63,704 nt of DNA, from the NCBI GenBank assembly GCA_011364975.1, contig RDOE01000007.1:1-63704 (forward strand), written 5' to 3'. A program made the position numbers and the translations under genes. Of the stretch, positions 55,213 to 63,704 are shown in pieces; the stretch's first letter is position 1; each line of letters begins with the position of its first letter. The DNA comes from Promethearchaeota archaeon. GTDB lineage: Archaea; Asgardarchaeota; Lokiarchaeia; Sigyniarchaeales; SOKP01. The notes under the pieces are model-generated. The model had not been told where the DNA came from and searched no databases. It saw only the letters and a program-made list of their open reading frames with translations.

Positions 55213-55863
55213 ATGGAAAGACGTCGGGAAGGATACAGAAGAACTCCTCAGCGCCCAAGATATCCAAGAGGAGAACCAAAACAAAAGAAACAATTTATAA
55301 AGAAGTTTCGAGAATTAGTTATTTTAGATTTACTTCCCCATGGCCATCCTGAAGATGATAAACCTAGCTGGTCGAGAGCACCAGTTGCTCAAGTATTAAC
55401 TTTTCCGGATTATGTGCTCTATGAAGTGAAATATAATAGAGATTCTGATCTTAAAGTTCAAGAAAAAAATGTTTATGAAGAATTTCTACAACAAAATAAG
55501 TTAAAAGAAGTTATAGACAAGATAGATTATAATAATTTAACTAATACATCAAAAGCCTTAATACAACCATTATTGGAAACTGAAATCTTAAATTATGAAG
55601 AGGATTTCATAAACTTCTTTAACAATTCTACCTCAATAACTCCTAGGATGCATGCTCTTAAGTTATTGCCTGGCATAGGGCAAAAACATATGTGGGAAAT
55701 ATTAGAAGCTAGAAATAGACAAAAATTTACAAATTTTCAGGATATTTCAGATAGAACAAGTATTGCTCATCCAGTAAGACTAATTGCCCAAAGAATTATA
55801 AAGGAATTACAGCGTGAAGGTGTTAAATATTACTTATTTTCTAAGACTCAAAAATATGAATGA
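55213..55863 (+). CDS. DUF655 family protein
   Basis: The 216-aa protein matches DUF655, an archaeal family with an N-terminal OB-like part and a C-terminal helix-hairpin-helix (LLPGIGQKHMWEILEARN) that likely binds nucleic acid. The start has a basic disordered stretch (ERRREGYRRTPQRPRYPR). ATG 55213 is chosen over TTG 55204. The stop overlaps the ksgA start (ATGA), so translation is coupled. Its constant place next to ksgA and rpoF suggests a ribosome or RNA role. Confidence 0.9.
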   Translation: MERRREGYRRTPQRPRYPRGEPKQKKQFIKKFRELVILDLLPHGHPEDDKPSWSRAPVAQVLTFPDYVLYEVKYNRDSDLKVQEKNVYEEFLQQNKLKEVIDKIDYNNLTNTSKALIQPLLETEILNYEEDFINFFNNSTSITPRMHALKLLPGIGQKHMWEILEARNRQKFTNFQDISDRTSIAHPVRLIAQRIIKELQREGVKYYLFSKTQKYE

Positions 55864-56723
55864 AAGATATGAATAAAAAGGATACTCTTCTTCTTCTTAA
55901 TAATTTAATGTTAAAACCCAGTAAAAAGTTAGGACAAAACTTTTTAATAGATGAGAATATTTGTAAAAAGATCTTAAATGAAGCTAACCTCTCCGTTTCG
56001 GATTCTGTACTTGAAATAGGACCCGGACTTGGCGCTCTATTAAAAGAAATACTTAAATCTGCTAAAAAAGTTTATGCATATGAGGTTGACTCTATTTTAT
56101 TTAACTATTTAAAAAAAGAGTTTTCTACAAATGAAAACTTATTTCTTTACAACGAGGATTTTTTAGGTATAGAACCCCCAAAAGTAGATAAAATCGTTTC
56201 TAATATACCATATACGATAACAGGACCTTTATTCGAAAAAGTTTTTTATGTTAATGATCCACCTGAAGGAATTCTTACAATTGAAAAATCTATTGCTGAC
56301 CGAATTTTTTATCCAAAAAAATATAAAAATCTTTCAAGAATTTCGATTACATTTAATGCATTCATGGAACCTATTTCTCATTATGACATCCCCTCCTCAG
56401 CTTTTTATCCAGAACCCAAAATTAAATTATCCTTAATTCATGTCAAATCAAGAAAGAATATTGATTCTTTTTTACTAAATCAAGAAACTAAACGATTTTT
56501 TCTCAGACTAATACAAGGAATTATGCCTTATAAGAATAAAGATATTGTTAATGCTCTCACACTTCATTTAAAAAACAATTTAAATTTACAAGCCCCTAAA
56601 CAAAAAATTCTTGAGCTCTTGGAAGAAAACAGCATAATGAATGGAAAATTCGCCCTTTTTAATATTGAATACTTTATTCGTTTAAGTAAAGTTATATGGG
56701 AATATATAAAGGATTTAAAATGA
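55860..56723 (+). CDS. ksgA: 16S rRNA dimethyladenosine transferase KsgA/Dim1
   Basis: The 287-aa protein dimethylates the two adjacent adenines at the 3' end of 16S rRNA using SAM. Motifs are LGQNFLIDENI, VLEIGPGLGALLKEIL (motif I), YEVD, and SNIPYTITGPL (motif IV NIPY). The C-terminal helical domain is normal. It overlaps DUF655 by 4 bases and precedes the HemK2-like gene by 10 bases, clearly one operon. Confidence 0.94.
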   Translation: MKDMNKKDTLLLLNNLMLKPSKKLGQNFLIDENICKKILNEANLSVSDSVLEIGPGLGALLKEILKSAKKVYAYEVDSILFNYLKKEFSTNENLFLYNEDFLGIEPPKVDKIVSNIPYTITGPLFEKVFYVNDPPEGILTIEKSIADRIFYPKKYKNLSRISITFNAFMEPISHYDIPSSAFYPEPKIKLSLIHVKSRKNIDSFLLNQETKRFFLRLIQGIMPYKNKDIVNALTLHLKNNLNLQAPKQKILELLEENSIMNGKFALFNIEYFIRLSKVIWEYIKDLK

Positions 56724-56733
56724 TGATTAAATA

Positions 56734-57423
56734 ATGGAAATCTTCTCAAGTTTGCCCGATCCATTAATAAAAAATGATTTTCAGACGGTTTATTCACCTT
56801 CTGATGATACTTATTTATTTATCGATTTTTTTAAGCAAAATGTTAATTATAATTATTTTGATGGAATAGAAATAAGTAAAATTAAAAAAATCCTCGATAT
56901 GGGAACAGGTACTGGAATTATTGCAATCTTTCTTCAAAAAATTAGCGATCTTATACCTCATTTTAATCCAGAAATATATGCATCAGATATTTTAGAGGAT
57001 GCGATTGAATGTGCCAAAATTAATGAAAAATTAAATAACATCAAAAATAGAATTCACTTTATTAAATCAGACTTATTTAGTTCATTTCCTTATGAATTAA
57101 AAAACTCTTTTGACATTATCCTCTTCAATCCTCCATATTTACCGTCACTAGAATACAAAGAATCGAAAAGAGCACTATTAAATAAGGATATTACTTGGAA
57201 TGGAGGATATAAAGGATTCGAAATTTTCTTAAAATTTATTAAAAATTTTAAAAATTACATTAATTTAAACCCACCTTCCTGTGTTTATTATACCAGCTCA
57301 AGTTATACGGATTTAGTTGAATTAAATAATAAGCTCAAAGAACAAAGTCTTTCAAGTAAAGTTATAGCTAAAAAACATATCTTTTTTGAAGATATATTTC
57401 TTAATAGGCTGCAATTAATATAA
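56734..57423 (+). CDS. HemK2/Mtq2-like methyltransferase
   Basis: The 229-aa class I methyltransferase has YSPSDDTYLFIDF, the SAM motif ILDMGTGTGIIAIFL, ASDI and the NPPY motif (ILFNPPYLPS), which marks methylation of planar amide or amino nitrogens. Archaeal members methylate Gln in release factor aRF1 or other proteins. It closes the ksgA operon. The stop is 2 bases from the convergent nurA stop. Confidence 0.9.
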   Translation: MEIFSSLPDPLIKNDFQTVYSPSDDTYLFIDFFKQNVNYNYFDGIEISKIKKILDMGTGTGIIAIFLQKISDLIPHFNPEIYASDILEDAIECAKINEKLNNIKNRIHFIKSDLFSSFPYELKNSFDIILFNPPYLPSLEYKESKRALLNKDITWNGGYKGFEIFLKFIKNFKNYINLNPPSCVYYTSSSYTDLVELNNKLKEQSLSSKVIAKKHIFFEDIFLNRLQLI

Positions 57424-57425
57424 CC

Positions 57426-58709
57426 TTAAAAGGGCCTACGTGTTCTTCGTTTTTCAATCAATGGAATACCATAACTCTTTAGAGTTCTTAACAAATTATT
57501 AAATAATAAATTTATTTCGGGAGTTTTAAATACCGCCCGTCTATGGGCTTCTATTTGCGGAATAGGTAGACCATAAAATTCATTATAGCTGGATATAGAT
57601 AATAAAATTGAGGATATTAAATCTGCCCTTCTTGCGGCGTCTTCATTCGAGGCACTTTCATCCATAAAGAATTCAAATCGACATGGAGTATCGTGCTGGA
57701 CAGTTTTAAGATAAAAAGCATAAAAGTTGAAGGGAAAATAATATGGAATTTCTTTTTTAATGCCTGTATCTCTAATTTTATCTATTTCACGTTTACAATT
57801 AAAAATACAGCTTCTCTCGTATTTTGACAAGATTCTATTGAATAAATCTACATCTGAAAAATAGTCTAGTATTTGGCGGTAATTTATTTTTATGAACTCG
57901 TTCAATCTTGCAGCATTTGGTTTTAACATTTGAATTGAACTTTTGAGGAGATGTGTAAGAGCAGAAGTACGAGTATCCTTTATTGAACCAATAAGGATTA
58001 TCTCTCTTTCTTTACAATTTAGGTAAAGTTTTTGATATTCTTTTAGAAGTTTATCATAAGCCTTTGAAATCTCGAAATCTTTAGCAAATAATAAATTAAT
58101 TGGCATTATAACGATAGATCCATCAATAACGATCAAGTCAATATCATCATTTCGTTCTAATAATTTATTTAAGAGATTTATCTCCATAAAAGTCATTTCC
58201 ATAGATATTTTCGAATCAATTGCGGATTCCTCTCTATTAATATAATTTCCCTGGACATAATAATTATTATATCCTGAAATATCCGGATAATAATTAATTT
58301 TAGAAACATTATTTTTCAAAAAATAGTACTTTACAGCAATTGCTTTTAAAAATGAGAAGTCTACATTCATAAACTTTTTTATAACACTACTACCATCAAC
58401 ACTTACTACATTTAAGCCTCTTATATTTGCTGCAGAAACTTCTTTTTTTAAGAAATTCTCTTTAATATTATAGTTTGGATACTTTAAAAACTCCGAAAAG
58501 TCCAGCTGATCCAAATTTTTTAAAACTTTTTTAACAAAATTATCCTTTAATTGTTCTATTTCAAGATATTCATTAGCGATATCTTTAAGATTAATTAAAA
58601 GTATTTGTTCTTTGGTTAGACCGGCATTATTTGGGTCTATAGAATTGATTATTCTCTCATATAATTTAGATTTTGAATTGTTTAACGAATTGTCTCTTAA
58701 AGTCATCAA
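57426..58709 (-). CDS. nurA: NurA-type DNA repair nuclease
   Basis: The 427-aa protein has the NurA pattern: a first acidic motif VVSVDGSSVIKKF, then LIVIDGSIVIMP, GSIKDTRTSALTHLL and the C-terminal PQIEAHRRAVFKTPEI and LKSYGIPLIEKRRTRRPF. NurA works with HerA, Mre11 and Rad50 to resect DNA ends in archaea. None of those genes is in the window. The start may be ATG 58709 or the next codon. Confidence 0.85.
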   Translation of the reverse strand: MMTLRDNSLNNSKSKLYERIINSIDPNNAGLTKEQILLINLKDIANEYLEIEQLKDNFVKKVLKNLDQLDFSEFLKYPNYNIKENFLKKEVSAANIRGLNVVSVDGSSVIKKFMNVDFSFLKAIAVKYYFLKNNVSKINYYPDISGYNNYYVQGNYINREESAIDSKISMEMTFMEINLLNKLLERNDDIDLIVIDGSIVIMPINLLFAKDFEISKAYDKLLKEYQKLYLNCKEREIILIGSIKDTRTSALTHLLKSSIQMLKPNAARLNEFIKINYRQILDYFSDVDLFNRILSKYERSCIFNCKREIDKIRDTGIKKEIPYYFPFNFYAFYLKTVQHDTPCRFEFFMDESASNEDAARRADLISSILLSISSYNEFYGLPIPQIEAHRRAVFKTPEINLLFNNLLRTLKSYGIPLIEKRRTRRPF

Positions 58710-58802
58710 GAGAATTAATAATAAAAATCAAAATTAATAATAATGAGATGTTAAATTTAATAATTTATAGTATTCTTAAACTAATTTAAAAATAATAAAT
58801 CT

Positions 58803-59456
58803 ATGACGCTAAATTTAGGAGCTAATCCTTTAATATTAATTCTTTTATCACTTTGTGAAGTTTTTTTTGTTATTATTCCTGCGCTTATAGCTTCAAGAAT
58901 TAGCAAAAAACCATTTTTAGAAGAAATTAAAAACATGGGATTTTCAAACAATTTTAGAGATTTTAAATATCTATTAACTAATATTTTGATAGGATTACTT
59001 ATTGGGGTTAGTTTGTTTCTAATAAGTGGTTTTTTAATGAATTTTATTCTCAATTTCTTAATTATACCAATTTTTGGAGTGGAATTTCTTCAAGAAGGCC
59101 TAAATAATGCTATATCTACTCAACCATATTATCCAACAGTAGCTGAATTTACTATAATTATAATCATTCAAATAATTATCATTGGACCTTGTGAAGAAGC
59201 ATTTTTTCGGGGTTTTCTTATTAACAAATTAAGTCTGAAAATTAAAATAGTGTACTCAATCTTACTCTCTTCATTTTTTTTTGCTTTATACCATACACCA
59301 CCATTTATAGTTCCAATTACCACAATAATAACCTTTTATTTCTATTATTTCATAATTGGACTAGTTTTTGCATTTACCTATATTAAGTTTAATCGCTTAT
59401 TAATGCCTTGTTTTGTTGCCCATTCAATTTTCAATATTTTAGTGCTTTTAATTTAA
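58803..59456 (+). CDS. CPBP family intramembrane protease
   Basis: The 217-aa membrane protein has six to seven hydrophobic segments and an intact CPBP site: CEEAFFRGFL (EExxFRG), FALYHTPP (second motif His) and CFVAHSIFNIL (third motif HxxxN). Related enzymes are the CAAX prenyl proteases (Rce1) and bacteriocin-immunity proteins. Its substrate is unknown. It is divergent from nurA and stands alone. Confidence 0.87.
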   Translation: MTLNLGANPLILILLSLCEVFFVIIPALIASRISKKPFLEEIKNMGFSNNFRDFKYLLTNILIGLLIGVSLFLISGFLMNFILNFLIIPIFGVEFLQEGLNNAISTQPYYPTVAEFTIIIIIQIIIIGPCEEAFFRGFLINKLSLKIKIVYSILLSSFFFALYHTPPFIVPITTIITFYFYYFIIGLVFAFTYIKFNRLLMPCFVAHSIFNILVLLI

Positions 59457-59647
59457 TTTCTATCGTGAAAATTAATTACTTAAGAATAAGACTCCAAAAA
59501 AATAAAAAACAATACATTTATAATATTTTACAGAGATAAATATAATTAAATGTTGTAGCCTTTTTATTATTAAGAATCAAATTATATAATCTTAGCTGAA
59601 AATAAATAGAAAATCGAAATATTTATCGTTAAAAAGGGTTTAGGAAA

Positions 59648-60184
59648 GTGACAGATTACGATTATACATGGAAAATTATGATGCTAGGAGATGCAGCAGT
59701 AGGTAAAACCTCATTAACGATAAGATATATTTCTGGCTTTTTTCTCGAAGACCTAAAATTAACTATTGGTGTAGATTTCTATTCTAAAACAACTAATTTT
59801 AAGGGCAAGAAAGTAAAACTCCAGATCTGGGATTTTGGGGGTGAAGAACGCTTTCGCTTTCTCTTACATCAATATTGTAAAGGAGCTAACGCCGCTTTCT
59901 TTTTATATGATATAACCAATCGTCTTACATTAGACCACTTGCCGGATTGGACTCAGATTATTCGAGAACATGCTGGTGACATACCAATTATGTTAGTGGG
60001 ATCAAAATCAGATTTAGAACAATTTAGAACAATTTCTAGGGAAGAAGGAATAATAGCTGTAAAAAAGTATAACTTATCTTCATTTTTAGAACTTTCCTCA
60101 AAAACAGGTCAGAATGTGGAAAGAGCTTTTGATGTTATTACCGAAACTCTTTTTGAGCGATACATGCCTAGACAAAAGGTTTAA
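59648..60184 (+). CDS. Ras/Rab-like small GTPase
   Basis: The 178-aa protein has P-loop GDAAVGKTS at residues 14-22, G3 WDFGGEERFRF from 61, G4 SKSD at 119-122 (NKxD with Ser for Asn) and G5 LSSKTG. Glu replaces the catalytic Gln, as in the GTPase at 28994, and both share the RFRFxLxxY switch II. No C-terminal Cys for prenylation is present. The start is GTG 59648. No GAP- or GEF-type gene is adjacent. Confidence 0.9.
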   Translation: MTDYDYTWKIMMLGDAAVGKTSLTIRYISGFFLEDLKLTIGVDFYSKTTNFKGKKVKLQIWDFGGEERFRFLLHQYCKGANAAFFLYDITNRLTLDHLPDWTQIIREHAGDIPIMLVGSKSDLEQFRTISREEGIIAVKKYNLSSFLELSSKTGQNVERAFDVITETLFERYMPRQKV

Positions 60185-60271
60185 TATCAAAAAATTTAAT
60201 TTTTAGGTTTGATTTGGATCCATGATTATTTATTGTTTATTTGATTCTGGATATTATTTCTACCAACTTTT

Positions 60272-61678
60272 ATGACCGAACTAAAAACTTTGTTTAATCC
60301 AAGAGCGATTGGGATAATTGGTGTAAGTGAAAAAGCATATGGTGGTGGTTTTTTCTTAAGATCCTTACTTGACATGGGATTTAACAAGGAGATCTTCATA
60401 TTCAACCCTCGCCTAAAAGGAGAGGTAATTTTAGGTTTAAAGGTATATGGATCTATTCTGGAAATGCCCGATAATCATGAAATTGATTATGTTATAATTG
60501 CGGTACCCGCCGAAAAATGTCCGGAGATTGTTAAAGAAGTAGGAATAAAAAAGGTACCGTTTGTGACAATATTTACCTCGGGATTCTCTGAAATAGGTAG
60601 AAAAGATTTAGAAAATAAGATCTTAACTATTGCAAAGAAATACAATATACGAATCATAGGACCAAATTGTTTAGGTATTTTAGTACCTAAAAATAAAATT
60701 TCTTTCTCTTCAAGATTAACAGATTTATCAGGTAACCTTGGAATAATTTCTCAATCAGGAGGTTTGGCAATTCAATTATCTGCTATGGCTCAATATATTT
60801 ACGAAAATCCTCCCAATAAAACGATCTCAATTGGTAATCAGATTGACCTTACATTTAATGATTTCTTGGAATATTTCTACACTGATGATGAGATTAAGAC
60901 AATTGCACTCTATCTTGAAAATATTAAGACCCTAAATAATGGTCAGAATTTAATTCCAATACTGAAAAAGTTATCATTAAAGGGAAAACCAGTAATTATT
61001 TGGAAAGTTGGGTCTGGTATCTCTTCAGAAGCAGCAATTATGTCTCACACAGGCGGTTTATCTGGATCTCAACGAATATGGAAGGGTTTAAGTAAACAAA
61101 CGGGAGCAATTTTAGTCAAAAACGCTGATGAACTTCAAAATTTAGCTATGACTTTTCATAATCTTTTGGATTTACCTGTTAATAGAAAATTAGGTGTTAT
61201 TGCTGTAGGAGGGGGAGCCGCAATTCAAGTAACAGATATCCTGGAACAATATAATTTGATTCTTCCTGAATTATTAGAAAAAACCAAAAAAGATATTTTA
61301 AAATTCTTACCTGATGTGAATACCATAATTCGAAATCCCCTTGATTTAGGAAGTAGTGGGATTGATCCTGAAGTTTTTATAAAAACTATATTATCATTAG
61401 AACAAGACCCTAACATATCAGCCATAATATTTGCTTGGTTTTTTGATTTTGACGAAAAATCAATTAAACTAATTAAAAAGGCATATTATCAAATGACAAA
61501 ACCATTTATTTGCGTTTCATATAAAATCGCAGATGATACAGAGTACTATGCTCAGAAACTAAATTTTAAAAAAAAACTACTAAGACTAAAAATTCCCGTT
61601 TTCGAGTCTATAGAATTAATGGCAAGATCACTCGATAAATATTGTAGTTATAAGGAATTTATTGCAAACTTTTGTTGA
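60272..61678 (+). CDS. acyl-CoA synthetase (ADP-forming) alpha-type subunit
   Basis: The 468-aa protein matches the alpha subunit of ADP-forming acetyl/acyl-CoA synthetase: LFNPRAIGIIGVSEKA (CoA-binding Rossmann), GPNCLGILVPKNKISFS, ISQSGGLAIQL, and the phospho-His loop MSHTGGLSGS with His259. It makes an acid and ATP from acyl-CoA, ADP and Pi. No ATP-grasp beta subunit is fused or adjacent, so one should lie elsewhere. The 3' end overlaps the convergent GH127 gene by 20 bases. Confidence 0.9.
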   Translation: MTELKTLFNPRAIGIIGVSEKAYGGGFFLRSLLDMGFNKEIFIFNPRLKGEVILGLKVYGSILEMPDNHEIDYVIIAVPAEKCPEIVKEVGIKKVPFVTIFTSGFSEIGRKDLENKILTIAKKYNIRIIGPNCLGILVPKNKISFSSRLTDLSGNLGIISQSGGLAIQLSAMAQYIYENPPNKTISIGNQIDLTFNDFLEYFYTDDEIKTIALYLENIKTLNNGQNLIPILKKLSLKGKPVIIWKVGSGISSEAAIMSHTGGLSGSQRIWKGLSKQTGAILVKNADELQNLAMTFHNLLDLPVNRKLGVIAVGGGAAIQVTDILEQYNLILPELLEKTKKDILKFLPDVNTIIRNPLDLGSSGIDPEVFIKTILSLEQDPNISAIIFAWFFDFDEKSIKLIKKAYYQMTKPFICVSYKIADDTEYYAQKLNFKKKLLRLKIPVFESIELMARSLDKYCSYKEFIANFC

Positions 61679-63662
61679 TTAACATCTTATTCGGCACTTT
61701 ATGCCAAACCTGCATTTTGTTAGCTCCACGATTGTTCCAGGCATAATACGGAATCGCACAAAATTGATAACCATTAGCAGTATTTCCATGAATTATATTT
61801 ATTCCATTTAAAAGATTTGGTTCATGCTGAACAATTACTTCTTGTTCTTTTACAATGAATTCATTAAAAATATCAAATGCTCTATTATCTTTTTGCTCAA
61901 AACAATAAATCAAAGGACCATTTTTTATAGCAACATGCCCTAAAGTATCTTTCCTCTTCCATGAGTTTTCTAAAAACACCGGTTTCATCCCAAAATCGAT
62001 TTCAATTTGATCATTATTCATCCAATTTCTTATTATTTCAGCATACTTTCCAATGGATAACTCATGTTCATATTGTATCCCATTGATTGAAAGTTTTGGT
62101 GCTTTGCTCCAGTCAGGTATTCTTAATAATAGAGAAAATTTATGATTTTGTGTTAATTGAAGTCTAATTTTTACCGTTCCTTGCCATGGAAAATCACTTT
62201 CTTGAAATATTTTTATTAAACGATTTTCTAATTCAATATTAACCTCAGAACCGATATATTGATGAATCCAGATTCCGTTTTGAGATTTACTATATATATA
62301 TTTTCCAATTGAGGCGATAGTCCTTGCAATATTAGGAGGACAACAAGCACAAAGAAACCATTCTGCTCTTCTATGTTTTCCGTTTGAAACTAGCGGATTA
62401 TCATAGGTATATCCTTTTCCATCAATTGATTGTCCAACTAGCATGGCATTATACATCAATCGTTCAATCAAATCAGCGTATTTACAATCACCAGTAATTT
62501 GAAGCATACGCCAATTCCACAGCATATTTCCAATAGCAGCGCACGTTTCAGAATAGGAAGTTTCTTTTTTCAATTTGAAATCTTTTTCAAATCCTTCAAT
62601 ACCTCTAATTGACCCAATACCACCTGTTATATACATCTTCGCACTAACCATGTTTAACCAACAATTTTCTAAAACACGTAATAATGTATCATCACCGGTT
62701 TCAGAATATATATCTGCCATTCCGCAATACATATAGGTGGCTCTTACAGCATGTCCAATCGGAGCTTTCATTTTTCGTACAGGCTTATTAATTTGATAGC
62801 ATTTTCCGTTTAAAATTGCTAGAATAAACTTTATTCGTTCCATTAATGTTAAATTAGAATAGAAATCCGCTATTTCATCCTGATCACCTCTCTCACTGGT
62901 GTATTCATCACTTAAGGCTTTTTTAAAGCGATTATTTATTTCTCTAGCCTCTTTCTGCGTAGATGACAAATTTAAAAATTTTTTTATTATATATCCGACC
63001 GAATTAGCAGATTTTCCCCGCCGATCAATAAAGTCCTTTGAGAGCGCAAAATAATTTACATTTTTAGTGATATGATGCAATTCCATTAATGCCAGTTCAA
63101 TCTCTTGATGTCCAGGAGCTTCTTCTCGGTTTTTCTCTAAAAAAAGATTAACAATCAACTTAGCAAACCTTTCAGCAACTCCTAATAAGATATCTGATCC
63201 TGTAGCCTGATAATGTGCAACCGCAGCCTGAATTAAATGTCCCCCACAATATAATTCATGCATAAACAAAACATTAGAGAACCTTTTTTGTATAAATTTA
63301 GTAGAATAAAAAGTGTTAATATAGCCATCTTCACTTTGGGCAGTCTTTATTAAATTTACAACCTCATCGACCTTCCTTTTTAATTCTGGATCCTCATGTA
63401 AATGTAAAATATAACACGCTGCTTCAAGCCACTTATATAAATCAGAATCGAAGTAGAATTCTCCTAATTGAGTTCCCTTTTTCATTCCCGCTGCAACCCT
63501 AAAGTTGTCGATATGATGATCTTTTTCGAGTTGTTCAAATTGATGATAAATTGCAATTTCGCGATTTATTTTTTGCCTATTAGCCCAGAAATCATCTGTA
63601 ATTTTAACGTGATAAAATGGGATAGGTTTTAACTTGTTAAAGGGAGAATTGCCTATATTCAT
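61659..63662 (-). CDS. GH127 family glycoside hydrolase (beta-L-arabinofuranosidase-like)
   Basis: The 667-aa protein (ATG 63662; TTG 63671 is also possible) matches GH127/DUF1680. It begins with PFYHVKITDDFWANRQKINRE. The zinc-cysteine catalytic site is visible as ETCAAIGNM (acidic residue plus Cys) and FLCACCPPNIAR (the Cys pair with the nucleophile). A beta-sandwich C-terminus follows. Known members cleave beta-L-arabinofuranosides. No signal peptide is seen, so it likely acts inside the cell on imported oligosaccharides. Confidence 0.88.
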   Translation of the reverse strand: MNIGNSPFNKLKPIPFYHVKITDDFWANRQKINREIAIYHQFEQLEKDHHIDNFRVAAGMKKGTQLGEFYFDSDLYKWLEAACYILHLHEDPELKRKVDEVVNLIKTAQSEDGYINTFYSTKFIQKRFSNVLFMHELYCGGHLIQAAVAHYQATGSDILLGVAERFAKLIVNLFLEKNREEAPGHQEIELALMELHHITKNVNYFALSKDFIDRRGKSANSVGYIIKKFLNLSSTQKEAREINNRFKKALSDEYTSERGDQDEIADFYSNLTLMERIKFILAILNGKCYQINKPVRKMKAPIGHAVRATYMYCGMADIYSETGDDTLLRVLENCWLNMVSAKMYITGGIGSIRGIEGFEKDFKLKKETSYSETCAAIGNMLWNWRMLQITGDCKYADLIERLMYNAMLVGQSIDGKGYTYDNPLVSNGKHRRAEWFLCACCPPNIARTIASIGKYIYSKSQNGIWIHQYIGSEVNIELENRLIKIFQESDFPWQGTVKIRLQLTQNHKFSLLLRIPDWSKAPKLSINGIQYEHELSIGKYAEIIRNWMNNDQIEIDFGMKPVFLENSWKRKDTLGHVAIKNGPLIYCFEQKDNRAFDIFNEFIVKEQEVIVQHEPNLLNGINIIHGNTANGYQFCAIPYYAWNNRGANKMQVWHKVPNKMLINKSLQ

Positions 63663-63704
63663 ATTATCCAAAATTTATCTTCAATAATTTAGTTATCTGT
63701 TTTT

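Noticed and set aside
1..63704. CRISPR arrays, insertion sequences, prophage
   Set aside because: No regularly spaced repeats, transposase, integrase or phage structural genes were seen.

Overview
The window looks like a chromosomal fragment of a low-GC Asgard archaeon, most likely a Lokiarchaeia-type lineage. The information-processing genes are archaeal: ribosomal proteins eL21 and eL33, RNA polymerase subunit Rpo4 (RpoF), Pus10, KsgA/Dim1, a DUF655 protein, an aCPSF2-like beta-CASP nuclease, NurA and an XPD-like helicase. C1 and deazaguanine chemistry is also archaeal (methenyl-H4MPT cyclohydrolase, 3-dehydroquinate synthase II, QueD, QueC). Among these sit eukaryote-signature genes: a Rag-like GTPase with its own roadblock-like tail, two Ras-like GTPases, a roadblock/LC7 protein, an ESCRT-III (SNF7) protein and a presenilin-like protease. 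The organism assignment is inferred from gene content. No tRNA, rRNA, CRISPR array, insertion sequence or integrase was seen.

Layout. 1-7.2 kb: the end of an unknown minus-strand gene, then a compact [NiFe]-hydrogenase operon (winged-helix-HdrA-MvhD fusion, MvhG-like and MvhA-like subunits), an unknown 342-aa protein, and the Rag-like GTPase. 7.4-12.4 kb: a broken adenine phosphoribosyltransferase gene and a glycine cleavage operon (gcvT, gcvH, gcvPA, gcvPB). 12.4-18.2 kb: two divergent MTA phosphorylase paralogues, an RNA nuclease, a DHH phosphoesterase and mch. 18.2-32.8 kb: small unknowns, a GT4 glycosyltransferase, the presenilin-like protein, a broken 3-hydroxyacyl-CoA dehydrogenase gene, a HEAT-LRR protein, a radical SAM/SPASM enzyme, a P-loop kinase, an FrhB-like protein, a Ras-like GTPase with a membrane protein, and an XPD-like helicase. 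32.8-40.5 kb: an MFS transporter, a GT5 glycogen synthase, a D-aminoacylase-like amidohydrolase, a secernin-like hydrolase and a neutral-ceramidase-like protein. 40.6-47.5 kb: eL33, a large zinc-finger/GRAM-like protein, ESCRT-III, 3-dehydroquinate synthase II, QueD and an SDR-QueC fusion. 47.8-63.7 kb: a zinc-ribbon CPBP-like membrane protein, a dNK-like kinase, a roadblock protein, a sugar-type MFS transporter, a cold-shock protein, the Pus10-eL21-Rpo4-DUF655-KsgA-HemK2 block, NurA, an intact CPBP protease, a Ras-like GTPase, an ADP-forming acyl-CoA synthetase alpha-type protein and a GH127 glycosidase.

How it fits together. Glycine cleavage feeds C1 units toward the H4MPT pathway represented by mch. 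MTA phosphorylases release adenine, but the local apt is broken. The best candidate for something new is the hydrogenase operon. Its HdrA carries an N-terminal DNA-binding-type winged helix, and its large subunit lacks the C-terminal maturation tail and has Gln in place of the usual His after the first Cys motif. Those last two traits recall H2-sensing regulatory hydrogenases. A second unusual signal is that two genes, the Rag-like GTPase and gcvT, have essential N-terminal sequence but no ATG, GTG or TTG start; both have a Shine-Dalgarno motif just before an ATA-ATT pair.
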